A stretch of 64,000 bases of DNA, from positions 71,185,995-71,249,994 of the forward strand of contig OV050031.1 in the NCBI GenBank assembly GCA_920105625.2, read 5' to 3'. Positions 12,030 to 21,526 of this stretch are shown piece by piece. Position 1 is the stretch's first letter; each line of letters starts with the position of its first letter. Source of the stretch: Clusia tigrina. Taxonomy: Eukaryota; Arthropoda; Insecta; Diptera; Clusiidae. The notes below the pieces were generated by a model that searched no databases, had not been told where the DNA came from, and saw nothing but the letters and a program-made list of their open reading frames with translations. The position numbers were made by a program, and so were the translations under genes.

Positions 12030-13420
12030 GTCGATTGGGGGGTCTGCTGCCTTCTCTATGCCTCTATCTACCATTATCTGCCTCAGTCGGCATCTCAGTC
12101 GGCGTCGCAGCCTCTATTAGCGACTTTAGGCGTCTCAGTCGCTTCCGCTGTCGATTAGGGGGTCTGCTGCCTTCTCTATGCCTATATCTACCCCTATCTG
12201 CCTCAGTCGGCATCTCAGTCGGCGTCTCAGTCGGCGTCGCAGCCTCTGTCAGCATCTCTGTTGGCGTCTCAGTCGCTGCCGCTGTGGATTGGGGTGTCTG
12301 CTGCCTTCTCTATGCCTATATCTACCCGTATCTGCCTCAGTCGGCGTCTCAGTCGGCGTCGCAGCTTCTGCCAGCATCTCTATAGGCGCCTCAGTCGGTG
12401 CTGCTCTTGATTGGGGGGGGTCTGCTGCTTTCTCTATACGTATATCTACCCCCATATTCCTCAGTCGCCGTCTCAGTCGGTGTCGTAGCCACTGTCAGCG
12501 TCTCTGTAGGCGTCTCAGTCGCTTCCGCTGTCGATTGGGGTGGTCTGCTGCCTTCTCTATGCCTATATCTACCCCTATCTGCCTCAGTCGGCGGCTCAGT
12601 CGGCGTCGCAGCCTCTGTCAGCATCTCTGTAGGGGTATCTGTCGATGCCGCTGTTGATTGGGGGGGTATGCTGCCTTCTCTATGCCTATATCTACCCCTA
12701 TCTGCCTCAGTTGGCGTCTCAGTCGGCGTCGCAGCCTTTGTCAGCGTCTCTGTAGGCGTCTCAATCGATGCCACTGTTGATTGGGGGGGTATGATGCCTT
12801 CTCTATGCCTATATCTACCCCTATCTGCCTCAGTCGGCGTCTCAGTCGGCGTCGCAGCCTCTGTCAGCGTCTCTGTAGGCGTCTCAGTCGCTGCTGCTGT
12901 CGATTGGGGGGTCTGCTGCCTTCTCTATGCCTCTATCTACCATTATCTGCCTCAGTCGGCATCTCAGTCGGCGTCGCAGCCTCTATTAGCGACTTTAGGC
13001 GTCTCAGTCGCTTCCGCTGTCGATTAGGGGGTCTGCTGCCTTCTCTATGCCTATATCTACCCCTATCTGCCTCAGTCGGCATCTCAGTCGGCGTCTCAGT
13101 CGGCGTCGCAGCCTCTGTCAGCATCTCTGTTGGCGTCTCAGTCGCTGCCGCTGTGGATTGGGGTGTATGTTGCCTTCTCTATGCCTATATCTACCCCTAT
13201 CTGCCTCAGTCGGCGGCTCAGTCGGCGTTGCTGCCTCTATCAGCGTCTCTGTAGGTGTCTCTGTAGGCGTCTCAGTCGGTTGCGCTGTCGATTGGGGGAG
13301 GGGGGGGTCTGCTGCCTTCTCTATGCCTATATCTACCCGTATCTGCCTCAGTCGGCGTCTCAGTCGGCGTCGCAGCTTCTGCCAGCATCTCTATAGGCGC
13401 CTCAGTCGGTGCTGCTCTTG
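12030..13420. repeat. Local higher-order duplication, about 0.87-1.0 kb
   Basis: The TACCATTATCTGCC unit, the following CGATTAGGGGG unit and the series after them occur at about 12058 and again at about 12925 (offset 869). The offset rises to about 1011 by the TATACGTATATC unit (12431 against 13447). The block in copy B (28.69-29.5 kb) has only one such series, so this doubling is probably private to copy A. Confidence 0.65.
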
Positions 13421-15859
13421 ATTGGGGGGGGGTCTGCTGCTTTCTCTATACGTATATCTACCCCCATATTCCTCAGTCGCCGTCTCAGTCGGTGTCGTAG
13501 CCACTGTCAGCGTCTCTGTAGGCGTCTCAGTCGCTTCCGCTGTCGATTGGGGTGGTCTGCTGCCTTCTCTATGCCTATATCTACCCCTATCTGCCTCATT
13601 CGGCGTCTCAGTCGGCGTCGCAGCCTCTGTCAGCATCTCTGTAGGGGTATCTGTCGATGCCGCTGTTGATTGGGGGGGTATGCTGCCTTCTCTATGCCTA
13701 TATCTACCCCTATCTGCCTCAGTTGGCGTCTCAGTCGTCGTCGCAGCCTTTGTCAGCGTCTCTGTAGGCGTCTCAATAGATGCCACTGTTGATTGGGGGG
13801 GTATGCTGCCTTCTCTATGCCTATATCTACCCCTATCTGCCTCAGTCGGCGTCTCAGTCGGCGTCGCAGCCTCTGTCAGCGTCTCTGTAGGCGTCTCAGT
13901 CGCTGCCAATGTCGTTTGGGGGTCTGCTGCCTTCTCTATGCCTATATCTACCCCAATCTGCCTCAGTCGGCGTCGCATCCGCTGTCAGTGTCTCTGTAGG
14001 CGACTCAGACACAGCCGCTGTCAAATTGGGGGGTCTGCTGCCTTATCTATGCCTATATCTACGCCTATCTCTCTCAGTTGGCGGCTCAGTCGGCTTCGCA
14101 ACCTCTGCCAGGGTCTCTGTAGGCATCTCAGCCGCTGCCGCTGTCGATTGGGGGGGTGGGGTCTGCTGCCTGCTCTATGCCTATATCTAACCACTATCTG
14201 CCTCAGTCGGCGTCTCAGTCGGGGTCGCAGCCTCTGTCAGCGTCTCTGTAGGCGTCTCAGTCGCTGCTGCTGTCGATTGGGGGGTCTGCTGCCTTCTCTA
14301 TGCCTCTATCTACCATTATCTGCCTCAGTCGGCGTCGCAGCCTCTATTAGCGACTTTAGGCGTCTCAGTCGCTTCCGCTGTCAATTAGGGGGTCTGCTGC
14401 CTTCTCTATGCCTATATCTACCCCTATCTGCCTCAGTCGGCGTCTCAGTCGGCGCCTCAGTCGGCGTCGCAGCCTCTGTCAGCATCTCTGTTGGCGTCTC
14501 AGTCGCTGCCGCTGTGGATTGGGGGGTCTCCTGTCTTCTCTATGCCTATATCTACCCCTATATGCCTCAGTCGGCGTCGCAGCCTCTGTCAGCGTCTCTG
14601 TAGGCGTCTCAGTGGATGCCGCTGTTGATTGGGGGTATGCTGCCTTCTGTATGCCTATATCTACTCCTATCTTCCTCAGTCGGCGTCTCAGACGGCGTCG
14701 CAGACTCTGTCAGCGTCTCTCTAAGCGAATCACTCGCTGCCGCTGTCGAGTGGGGGTCTGCTGCCTTCTCTATGCCTATATCTAACCCCTATCTGCCTCA
14801 ATCGGCGTCTCAGTCGGCGTCGCAGCCTCTGTCGGCGTCTCTGTAGGCGTCTCAGTCACTGCCGCAGTCGATTGGGGGTGTCTGCTGCCTTCTCTATGCC
14901 AATATCTACTCCTATCTTCCTCAGTCGGCCTCTGTCAGCGTCTCTCTAAGCGAATCACTCGCTGCCGCTGTCGAGTGGGGGGTCTGCTGCCTTCTCTATG
15001 CCTATATCTACCCCTATCTGCTTCAGTCGACGTCTCAGTCAGCGTCGCAGCCAACGTCAGCGTCTCTGTAGGCGTCTTAGTAGTTGCCGCTGTGGATTGG
15101 GGGGTCTGGTGCATTATCTATGCCTATATCTACCCCTATCTGCCTCAGTCGGCGTCTCAGTCGGCGTCGCAGCCTCTGTCAGCGTCTCTGTAGGCGTCTC
15201 AGCTGCTGCCGCTGTCGATTGGGGGGGGTTGTCTGCTGCCTTCTCTATGCCTATATCTAACCCCTATCTGCCTCAGTCGGCGTCTCAGTCGGTGTCGCAG
15301 CCTCTGTCAGCGTCTCTGTAGGCGTCTCAGTCGCTGCTGCTGTCGATTGGGGGGTCTGCTGCCTTCTCTATGCCTCTATCTACCATTATCTGCCTCAGCC
15401 GGCGTCGCAGCCTCTATTAGCGACTGCAGGCGTCTCAGTCGCTTCCACTGTCGATTGGGGGGGTCTGCTGCCTTCTCTATGCCTATATCTACCCCTACCT
15501 CCCTTAGTCGGCGTCTCAGTCAGCATCGCAACCTCTATCAGCGTATCTGTAGGCGTCTCAGTTGTTTCTGCTGTCGATACGGTGGTCTGCTGCCTTCTCT
15601 ATGCCTATATCTAACCCCTATCTGCCTCAGTCGGCGTCTCAGTCGTCGTCGCAGCCTCTGTCAGCGTCGCAGCCTCTGTAAGCGTCTCTGTAGGCGTCTC
15701 AGTCGCTGCCGCTATCGATTGGGGTTCTGCTGCTTTCTCTATGCCTATATCTCCCCCTATCTGCCTCAGTAGGCGACTCAGTCGGCATCACAGCCTCTGT
15801 CAGCTTCTCTGTCGGCATCCCAGTCACTGCCGCTGTCAAATTGGGGGGGTCTGTTGCCT

Positions 15860-16320
15860 TCTCTATGCCTATATCTACCCCTATCTGAATCAGTCGGCAT
15901 CTCAGTCGGCGTCGCAGCCTCTGTCACCGTCTCTGTAGGCGTCTCAGTCGCTGCCACTGTCGATTGGAGGTCTGCTGCCTCCTCTATGCCTATATCTACC
16001 CCTATCTCCCTCAGTTGGCGTCTCAGTCGGCTTCGCAACTTCTGCCAGGGTCTCTGCAGGCGTCTCAGCCGCTGTCGATTGGGGGGGGGGGCTCTGCTGC
16101 CTTCTCTATGCCTATATCTACCCCTATCTGAATCAGTCGGCATCTCAGTCGGCGTCGCAGCCTCTGTCACCGTCTCTGTAGGCGTCTCAGTCGCTGCCAC
16201 TGTCGATTGGAGGTCTGCTGCCTCCTCTATGCCTATATCTACCCCTATCTCCCTCAGTTGGCGTCTCAGTCGGCTTCGCAACTTCTGCCAGGGTCTCTGT
16301 AGGCGTCTCAGCTGCTGCCG
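15860..16320. repeat. Tandem duplication of a 243-bp unit pair
   Basis: The marker CTATCTGAATCAGTCGGCA begins at 15881 and again 243 bp later. Each is followed by a GGAGGTCTGCTGCCTCCTC unit and a CGCAACTTCTGCCAGG box. The matching block near copy B has one copy only (marker near 32092). A dimer-sized event like this suggests unequal exchange in steps of two units. Confidence 0.75.
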
Positions 16321-16656
16321 CTGTCGATTGGGGGGGGTTGTCTGCTGCCTTCTCTATGCCTATATCTAACCCCTATCTGCCTCAGTCGGCGTCTCAGTCG
16401 GTGTCGCAGCCTCTGTCAGCGTCTCTGTAGGCGTCTCAGTCGCTACTGCTGTCGATTGGGGGGTCTGCTGCCTTCTCTATGCCGCTATCTACCATTATCT
16501 GCCTCAGTCGGCATTTCAGTCGGCGTCGCAGCCTCTATTAGCGACTGTAGGCGTCTCAGTCGCTTCCGCTCTCGATTGGGGGGTCTGCTGCCTTCTCTAT
16601 GCCTATATCTACCCCTATCTGCCTCAGTCGGCGTCTCAATCGGCGTCGCAGCCTCT

Positions 16657-16704
16657 GTCAGCATCTCTGTAGGCGTCTCTGTCAGCATCTCTGTAGGCGT
16701 CTCT
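16657..16704. repeat. 24-bp tandem duplication beside copy A
   Basis: A 24-bp segment starting GTCAGCATCTCTGTAGGC is present twice, at 16657-16680 and 16681-16704. The same place beside copy B (about 32737-32760) has it once. It is a small private change in the otherwise shared left flank. Confidence 0.9.
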
Positions 16705-16717
16705 GTCGCTGCCGCTG

Positions 16718-16731
16718 CTGATTGGGGGCTC
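16718..16731. other. Left target-site remnant at copy A
   Basis: CTGATTGGGGGCTC directly before the T-run. It is 13 of 14 bases like the duplication around copy B, including the rare C that breaks the G-run. No partner exists at 21518. Confidence 0.75.
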
Positions 16732-16746
16732 TTTTTTTTTTTTTTT

Positions 16747-16914
16747 GCCATAATTGGAACGGAGGTGGAAATTTTCAAAAGACACTGATAACATTACGGC
16801 ACCAGTAGTGTGGGATTCTTACCCACTAAAACCACCTCCATCGCAGCCTCCCCCCGCGGGACCGCCGCAAGGTAATACTTCTCCGGGGGGAGTAGTATGG
16901 TCAGCAGACCTCTC
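16747..16914 (-). other. 3' UTR of copy A with 9-bp hairpin
   Basis: 168 bases between the ORF2 stop and the poly(A). A perfect 9-bp inverted repeat, CTCCCCCCG at 16848-16856 and CGGGGGGAG at 16884-16892, encloses 27 bases. It is conserved in copy B. It could be the structure by which the reverse transcriptase knows its own RNA, but that is inference. Confidence 0.7.
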
Positions 16915-19893
16915 CTAGCTATTTTCCATTGCTCGTCTTCGCCACTCCTGGTGGCGGAGGTCTTTCATAATAGCGGCGGTGGTGTCACACACCGCAGCCC
17001 ATTTCTCCGGGCTCTCGAGCATATGCTGCACTATGTTGTCGGGCACCACGGGCTCTCCACATACTCCTTGTAGTGCCACTCTAGCACTTTCATAACGTGG
17101 GCAATAGAAGAAAACATGTTTGGGATCTTCTATCTCTGTACCTCCACAGTTTGCACAGTAGGGAGATTCCTCCAAGTGGAATCTGTGCAGGTATGCCCGA
17201 AAAACTCCGTGGCCTGTCAGCAGTTCTGTGACGTAGAAATTCACCTCACCATGCGACCTGCTTACCCATTGCTGAATGTTGGGGATCAGCCTTCTTGTCC
17301 AGCGGCCATTTGTAGAAGTATCCCACTGGGCTTGCCACTCTTGAAGGGTCTTCCGCTTTCCAATTTCCAAGAGCTCCTCTACATTTGTCGCGTGTGTCCC
17401 TTTGGCGTGGTAGAGGTTCATCGCTTCTTTCGCTAGCAGGTTCACGGGAATCATGCCGGCTATTACCAAGGTGGCATCTGTGGATACGGTGCGGTATGCG
17501 CAGATCACTCGTAGTGCACTTCTCCTGTATGCTGCCTCAATGGTGCGGACGTAAGCCTTCACATCCGCGTTTTCGGCCCATATTGGCCCTCCATAGAGAA
17601 TAATGGATCTGACAACCCCGGCGATGAGTCGCCTTTTCCGCTGCCTGGGTCCTCCCACGTTGGGCATTATTCTACATAGGAGAGAACATGTGTTTGCTGC
17701 CTTATCTCCCACGCGCCGCAGATGTTCTTTGAAGGTAAGCCGCGCGTCTATCCACACTCCTAGGTACTTGAGGTGTGGAATCGTGGTTATGGCACATCTA
17801 CCAACTCTTATTTCCACTACCTCCAATACTCTGCGGCTCGAAACCAGGATTGCCTCGGTCTTGTGTTCAGCCAAGCTAAGTCCAACGTTTGCAAGCCATC
17901 TTCCGACGGTAGCCACAGTTCGGTTGGCCTCTGCTACCACTTCCTCCAAGTATTTAGCTGTAATTACCAATGCTATGTCGTCCGCGTATCCGATGATTTT
18001 GACACCATCAGGGACCTGTACGCGGAGGATGCCGTCGTACATAATATTCCAGAGTAACGGTCCAAGCACCGATCCCTGGGGAACTCCTCCGATAATCTTG
18101 TGCGACTCCACACCTTTTTCGGACTGGTAGAGCAGGATCCTATCGCTGAAGTAGCTGGCAATCATTCGCCTCAGGTAGATGGGTACCCCAAACTCTGCTA
18201 ACGCTTTGGCTATGCGCTCCCAGCTAGCTGAGTTGAAAGCATTTTTGACATCTAGGGTGACCACAAGGCAATACCTCTTGGTTCCACCCCTCCATCGTTT
18301 CCCCTGGATCGCTGTTTTAGCCGTCTGGACAAGTTCGTTGATGGCGTCCACGGTAGATCTCGCCTTCCGGAAACCATATTGCCGTTTTGAGAGCCCTCCA
18401 GATTTTGCAATGGCCTCATCAATCCTGTCACAGATTATCCGCTCCAGAATTTTTCCCGCCGTATCTAACATGCAGAGTGGGCGGTACGCGGAAGGGTCCT
18501 CTGTTGGTTTGTTGGCTTTCAGCACCAGGACCAATCGTTGCCTCTTCCATCTCTTGGGGAAAATGCCTTCTCTCAGGCAAGCGTCGTACATTTTCCTCAG
18601 TGGCTCTGGGTTCAGTGCAGCTGCGGTCTTGAGCACTCGGTTGGGGATTCCATCTGGGCCGGGTGCTTTCTGGTCTCCAAACTTCCCAACCGCGCGCAAC
18701 ACCTCATCTATAGTCACACTGGGTATTGATTCCTCCGTTTGCTCCAGAGGGAGCTCGTATGGGACATAGTTCTGTACTGGAAAGAGCTGTGCCACTATGC
18801 GTCTGAGCAACATTGGGCAGGTTGGGGCTGGCTGCCTATAACAGGGCAATTTTCGCATGACAAGTCTATATGCCATGCCCCATGGTTCGTCCTTAACTTG
18901 AGCGCATAATTCAGCGAATCTGGTGCTCTTGCTCTTCTTAATTGCCTTCTTTAGAACATTTCTGGCTTCCTTGAAGGCCTGGTGCTTCTGCAGGGAATCC
19001 GGTTTCCGTATGGAACGTTGATACCTTCTCCTCGCAGCATGGCATGCTTTACGGAGCTCGCCTATTGCATCCGTCCACCAGTAGACAGGTTTATGCCTCC
19101 CACCATATGCTCTCCGGGGCATTGCCGCGTCGCAGGCGTTTTCTACCTTCCTTGCCAGCTGATTCGCCATTTCTTCTGCACTGCCTTCCAGCACCAAACC
19201 TTCAAGCATCATTTCTAGGACGTCTTCGTCGAGGCTGTTTGTCCTCCAGCCTTTCAATGTCGGACCTATACGCTGCCGATTCCGGGGCTTCTCCAGTTCG
19301 CAGATGATAGCTTGGTGGTCGCCGTGGGTGTATATGTCACTCACCAGCCATTTTGCACCCCTCACCAGCCTGCTACTTACGATGGTTAGGTCTATCGCAG
19401 AACTGACACCTCCTCTGGCAAAAGTCATCTCGCCGGTATTCAAGAGGATCACATCAAGTGCTGCGAGTGCATCCATGAGGATATGACCCTTTGGCGTAGT
19501 TCGGCCGCAGCCCCATTCAGTTGTCCATGCGTTGAAATCGCCAGCAATTACTACAGGGTTCCTGCCGTGTGCATCTAGAACGAGTCTATCTACCGCCGAC
19601 TCAAACTCATCCGTAGTTAGGCTTGGTGCCATGTAGCAACTGTAAACCGTGGTTCCTCCTATGGTTGCCCTGACGTAGTTTTCATCCCTCCTGACGTCCG
19701 CGAGTTGAGGTGGCTTGACTCCACACACCCATATTGCAGCTCGGCAAGTATTGTCCTCGACCCAGACTCCTTGGTGCTTCCGACGATATGGTTCACTGAG
19801 CACAGCGGCGTCGATCTTGTGCTCTCTCACCGTCTGCTCAAGTAGGTCTTGTGCAGCTGCGCAGTGATTGAGGTTAAGCTGGAGTAACTTCAT
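16915..19893 (-). CDS. ORF2 protein: endonuclease and reverse transcriptase (copy A, intact)
   Basis: 992 residues. It makes and inserts the element's DNA copy by target-primed reverse transcription in the nucleus. An apurinic-type endonuclease fills about residues 1-205: SEPYR with E34, GDFNAW with D119 and N121, SAIDLTIV with D168, GDHQ with H193. The reverse transcriptase lies at about 400-720: APGPDGIP (410-417), LDVKNAF with D548, GGVPQGSVLGPLL (602-614), YADD (636-639), HLKYLGVWID (707-716). A C-terminal zinc motif C913-x2-C916-x9-H926-x4-C931 is typical of R1-like ORF2. No RNase H domain is seen. The ATG overlaps the ORF1 stop as ATGA, so translation probably depends on ORF1. All catalytic residues are present, so this protein could be active, but the element lacks its 5' leader. 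It is a close match in plan to family members of about 1000 residues. Confidence 0.93.
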   Translation of the reverse strand: MKLLQLNLNHCAAAQDLLEQTVREHKIDAAVLSEPYRRKHQGVWVEDNTCRAAIWVCGVKPPQLADVRRDENYVRATIGGTTVYSCYMAPSLTTDEFESAVDRLVLDAHGRNPVVIAGDFNAWTTEWGCGRTTPKGHILMDALAALDVILLNTGEMTFARGGVSSAIDLTIVSSRLVRGAKWLVSDIYTHGDHQAIICELEKPRNRQRIGPTLKGWRTNSLDEDVLEMMLEGLVLEGSAEEMANQLARKVENACDAAMPRRAYGGRHKPVYWWTDAIGELRKACHAARRRYQRSIRKPDSLQKHQAFKEARNVLKKAIKKSKSTRFAELCAQVKDEPWGMAYRLVMRKLPCYRQPAPTCPMLLRRIVAQLFPVQNYVPYELPLEQTEESIPSVTIDEVLRAVGKFGDQKAPGPDGIPNRVLKTAAALNPEPLRKMYDACLREGIFPKRWKRQRLVLVLKANKPTEDPSAYRPLCMLDTAGKILERIICDRIDEAIAKSGGLSKRQYGFRKARSTVDAINELVQTAKTAIQGKRWRGGTKRYCLVVTLDVKNAFNSASWERIAKALAEFGVPIYLRRMIASYFSDRILLYQSEKGVESHKIIGGVPQGSVLGPLLWNIMYDGILRVQVPDGVKIIGYADDIALVITAKYLEEVVAEANRTVATVGRWLANVGLSLAEHKTEAILVSSRRVLEVVEIRVGRCAITTIPHLKYLGVWIDARLTFKEHLRRVGDKAANTCSLLCRIMPNVGGPRQRKRRLIAGVVRSIILYGGPIWAENADVKAYVRTIEAAYRRSALRVICAYRTVSTDATLVIAGMIPVNLLAKEAMNLYHAKGTHATNVEELLEIGKRKTLQEWQAQWDTSTNGRWTRRLIPNIQQWVSRSHGEVNFYVTELLTGHGVFRAYLHRFHLEESPYCANCGGTEIEDPKHVFFYCPRYESARVALQGVCGEPVVPDNIVQHMLESPEKWAAVCDTTAAIMKDLRHQEWRRRAMENS
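19890..19893 (-). promoter_or_regulatory. ATGA stop-start overlap of ORF1 and ORF2 (copy A)
   Basis: On the minus strand the bases ATGA hold the ORF2 start (ATG) and the ORF1 stop (TGA). The frames differ, so ORF2 is most simply made by ribosomes that stop on ORF1 and restart. A related UAAUG coupling is known in the R1-like telomere element SART1. The same ATGA is present in copy B at 35948-35951. Confidence 0.8.
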
Positions 19894-21209
19894 TCCATGC
19901 GTTTTGACTCCTTTACTGCTTGCTTATACGACGGGCATATTCTGCATCCTGTCGAGTGCTCCGTATCCTTGCGGAATTTGAGCTTGCAGAGTGCACAGGT
20001 TGGGCTTTTGCTACACTCGCTATCGTTGTGGCCTTCGGCGCCGCATCTGTAGCACCGATTCCGCCAGTCCTCGTTTCTACTGCATTTTTTGGCAATATGC
20101 CCAAACTCCATGCACTTGTAGCAACGTGTGGGTACTACCTTTCCCCGAACCCGACAAGAGGTCCATCCGACTCTCAGTTTCCCGGCCAGTAGCGCTGCGG
20201 CTGCCAGAGGGGGCAAACTGCTGGTTGCTGTTTGCGTTCCACCGTACGCTTTCCGAAGGGACCAAATCGCGGTCACGGGGAGCTTTTCGAAAGTGCTCAG
20301 CTGTTTGCACAGCGCTTCGTGAACTTCCTCTACCGTAGTGATTTCGTCCAAATCCTTTATTTCCAGCAGAGTCTCCTGGGTGAGATGTCGCACCTCCACA
20401 GTAGTCCCCAGTGTATTTGTTACTGCTTCCCGCAGAGTGACCGTCTTCGGGTCCGCTGTCGTGGATAATTCGAGTAGCAGCTCACCTTTCGCGGTTTTCC
20501 TTATTTTGTTCACTCTCTCGCCCAATTCCCCGAACCGCGGCTCCGTCTTTATCCTCCGCAAGATCTCCGCATAGGTTGTCACTCCCGTTCCCTTGATGAC
20601 AATTGCATCAGGTCTGGTCGGCTTCGCTTTAGCGAGTGTCTTCGGCTTTGCCCGGGGGCGAGCACGAACCATCGTCCACTCTGGCTTTTTCACCACTGCG
20701 TCGGGTTTACCCACTTCTGGCTTGGTGGTATTTTTAGCTGCGGCGGCCTTCGCCATGGCCGCCCTTGCCGCATCCGCCTTCTGCCTTTTGGGTACCGCTC
20801 GGCTCGTCGGGCTGGTTCCGTCGTCTTCTGCGTTTTCGCGGGGACGCTTCGGCATTGCAACGCAATCCGCGTAGCTCCTTACCAGTGGCGATACGCTGGC
20901 TTGGACCTCCTTGTCCTCCTGCGCTTTGCAGGTTTGCATATTCTTGTCGGCTCGATGCAGTAGTGGTGGTTGAACGTTGACGATGTCATCGGCATCCCGT
21001 TCTTGTGCCACTTCTAGGCACATGTCGCGGATCTTCGCCGCCTTTCGTTTAATGTCCGAATGGACATTATGTCGCTCTGCAATGTAGCTGATGAGTGCCT
21101 CGACATGCCACTCTAGCACAGCCATTTTCCCCTTAGCATTCACTTCCGGCGGCGGGTAGATTGCCATCTTCCCTAGCATGTCTGACTTACATGCCACCCG
21201 CATTTGCAT
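19890..21209 (-). CDS. ORF1 Gag-like RNA-binding protein (copy A, intact)
   Basis: 439 residues from the ATG at 21209; the frame is open to a GTG at 21242, with an in-frame TAG four codons before that. I chose the ATG because the host is eukaryotic; a second ATG lies two codons on. The N-terminal third is mixed and charged. About residues 130-200 are basic and rich in Ala, Lys and Pro. A conserved Gag-type region precedes the knuckles (KLRVGWTSCRVRGKVV). Two CCHC knuckles of C-x2-C-x4-H-x4-C form lie at residues 363-376 and 386-399, and a third, looser one (C-x2-C-x9-H-x3-C) at 405-422. Proteins of this type bind element RNA and form the particle that carries it to the nucleus. The stop overlaps the ORF2 start. 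Confidence 0.9.
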   Translation of the reverse strand: MQMRVACKSDMLGKMAIYPPPEVNAKGKMAVLEWHVEALISYIAERHNVHSDIKRKAAKIRDMCLEVAQERDADDIVNVQPPLLHRADKNMQTCKAQEDKEVQASVSPLVRSYADCVAMPKRPRENAEDDGTSPTSRAVPKRQKADAARAAMAKAAAAKNTTKPEVGKPDAVVKKPEWTMVRARPRAKPKTLAKAKPTRPDAIVIKGTGVTTYAEILRRIKTEPRFGELGERVNKIRKTAKGELLLELSTTADPKTVTLREAVTNTLGTTVEVRHLTQETLLEIKDLDEITTVEEVHEALCKQLSTFEKLPVTAIWSLRKAYGGTQTATSSLPPLAAAALLAGKLRVGWTSCRVRGKVVPTRCYKCMEFGHIAKKCSRNEDWRNRCYRCGAEGHNDSECSKSPTCALCKLKFRKDTEHSTGCRICPSYKQAVKESKRME

Positions 21210-21514
21210 CTCCCCCGGATCCCCCAGGGAGTTTCTCCGCACCGTCAGTCGCTAGTCTTGCCCACCACTAGGTGGGGTCCGGCGCAGTATGGAGCTTCTA
21301 TTGAAAGGGTCCTGCTCCCTGCTTTTTTTTGCTCCCTCGTTATTGTTGTTGTTGTTTTCTTTATTTATTTTCTTCATGCGTATTGGGTCCCCGCTCAGAG
21401 TCGTTATCGCTGCCCGTAGTACAGTCGCCTTCATGATCCCATGGTTGTCTATGCCGCAGCAGGGAGGCCATGCAAGGGTTGACACAAGTCCTCATGGGAA
21501 CTTGCATACAGAGC

Positions 21515-21526
21515 CAGGGGTCGCAG
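21515..21526. other. Deletion junction at the 5' end of copy A
   Basis: Element sequence matching copy B ends at CAG (21517) and passes at once into a satellite unit at its GGGTCGCAG box. The corresponding satellite variant (CAGTCGGGGTCGCAGCC) occurs at about 8696, 14217, 22763 and 24956. There is almost no shared sequence at the join, as after end joining. Confidence 0.75.

Larger units (their letters stand above)
1..16731. repeat. Satellite array, left block (about 122-bp unit)
   Basis: Tandem array entering from the left window edge. In plus-strand order each unit has a GATT plus G-run box, TCTGCTGCCTTCT, CTATGCCTATATCTACC, one or more 12-bp GTCTCAGTCGGC subrepeats, CGCAGCCTCTGTCAGC, TCTCTGTAGGCGTCTCAG and a GCTGCCGCTGTC tail. 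Measured from GATT to GATT, 4213-4334 is 122 bp and 4335-4444 is 110 bp; the 12-bp step is one subrepeat. The G-run varies from about 4 to 16. Units differ by scattered substitutions, and the same variants return in the same order, which marks higher-order repeats. No gene, tRNA or rRNA is seen in this stretch. Known satellites behave this way; I do not recognise this family. Confidence 0.95.
8515..21517. repeat. Large segmental duplication, copy A
   Basis: The order of satellite variants from about 8515, followed by retrotransposon copy A, recurs at about 24770-37572. Landmark offsets are 16260 (8528 to 24788), 16382 (9241 to 25623), 16394 (10453 to 26847), 16632 (12064 to 28696), 15666 (14975 to 30641) and 16059 (16732 to 32791). 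The drift comes from gain or loss of whole units. The left edge is approximate. The two retrotransposon copies differ by only about two dozen bases that I could count. Confidence 0.8.
16732..21517 (-). mobile_element. Non-LTR retrotransposon copy A, R1-like, 5'-truncated
   Basis: A 4786-bp element in antisense. In element order it has 5' leader remnant, ORF1, ORF2, a 168-bp 3' UTR and a poly(A) of 15 (plus-strand T-run 16732-16746). The coding part is intact. The 5' end stops at 21517, where copy B continues for 635 bp more. The right side has no copy of the TTGATTGGGGGCTC duplication; the left flank has it with one change (CTGATTGGGGGCTC, 16718-16731). The left flank is shared with copy B over many units. 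I therefore read copy A as a duplicated element that later lost its 5' end and right flank, not as a new truncated insertion. Assignment to the R1-like group rests on domain content; Jockey or LOA relatives are alternatives. Confidence 0.85.

Noticed and set aside
1..16731. CRISPR-like array
   Set aside because: The spacing is regular, but there are no short identical repeats with unique spacers; the whole unit repeats, and the context is eukaryotic.
18179..18769. Plus-strand open frames of 60-196 residues inside the retrotransposons
   Set aside because: They lie antisense to the conserved ORF1 and ORF2 and recur in both copies only because the copies are nearly identical.
21210..21242. ORF1 start at GTG (21242, and 37300 in copy B)
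   Set aside because: The first ATG is 11 codons on; a GTG start is not expected for a eukaryotic element.
16732..21517. Copy A as an independent, 5'-truncated insertion
   Set aside because: The left flank is shared with copy B over many units, including the rare C in the G-run, and no right-hand target duplication exists.
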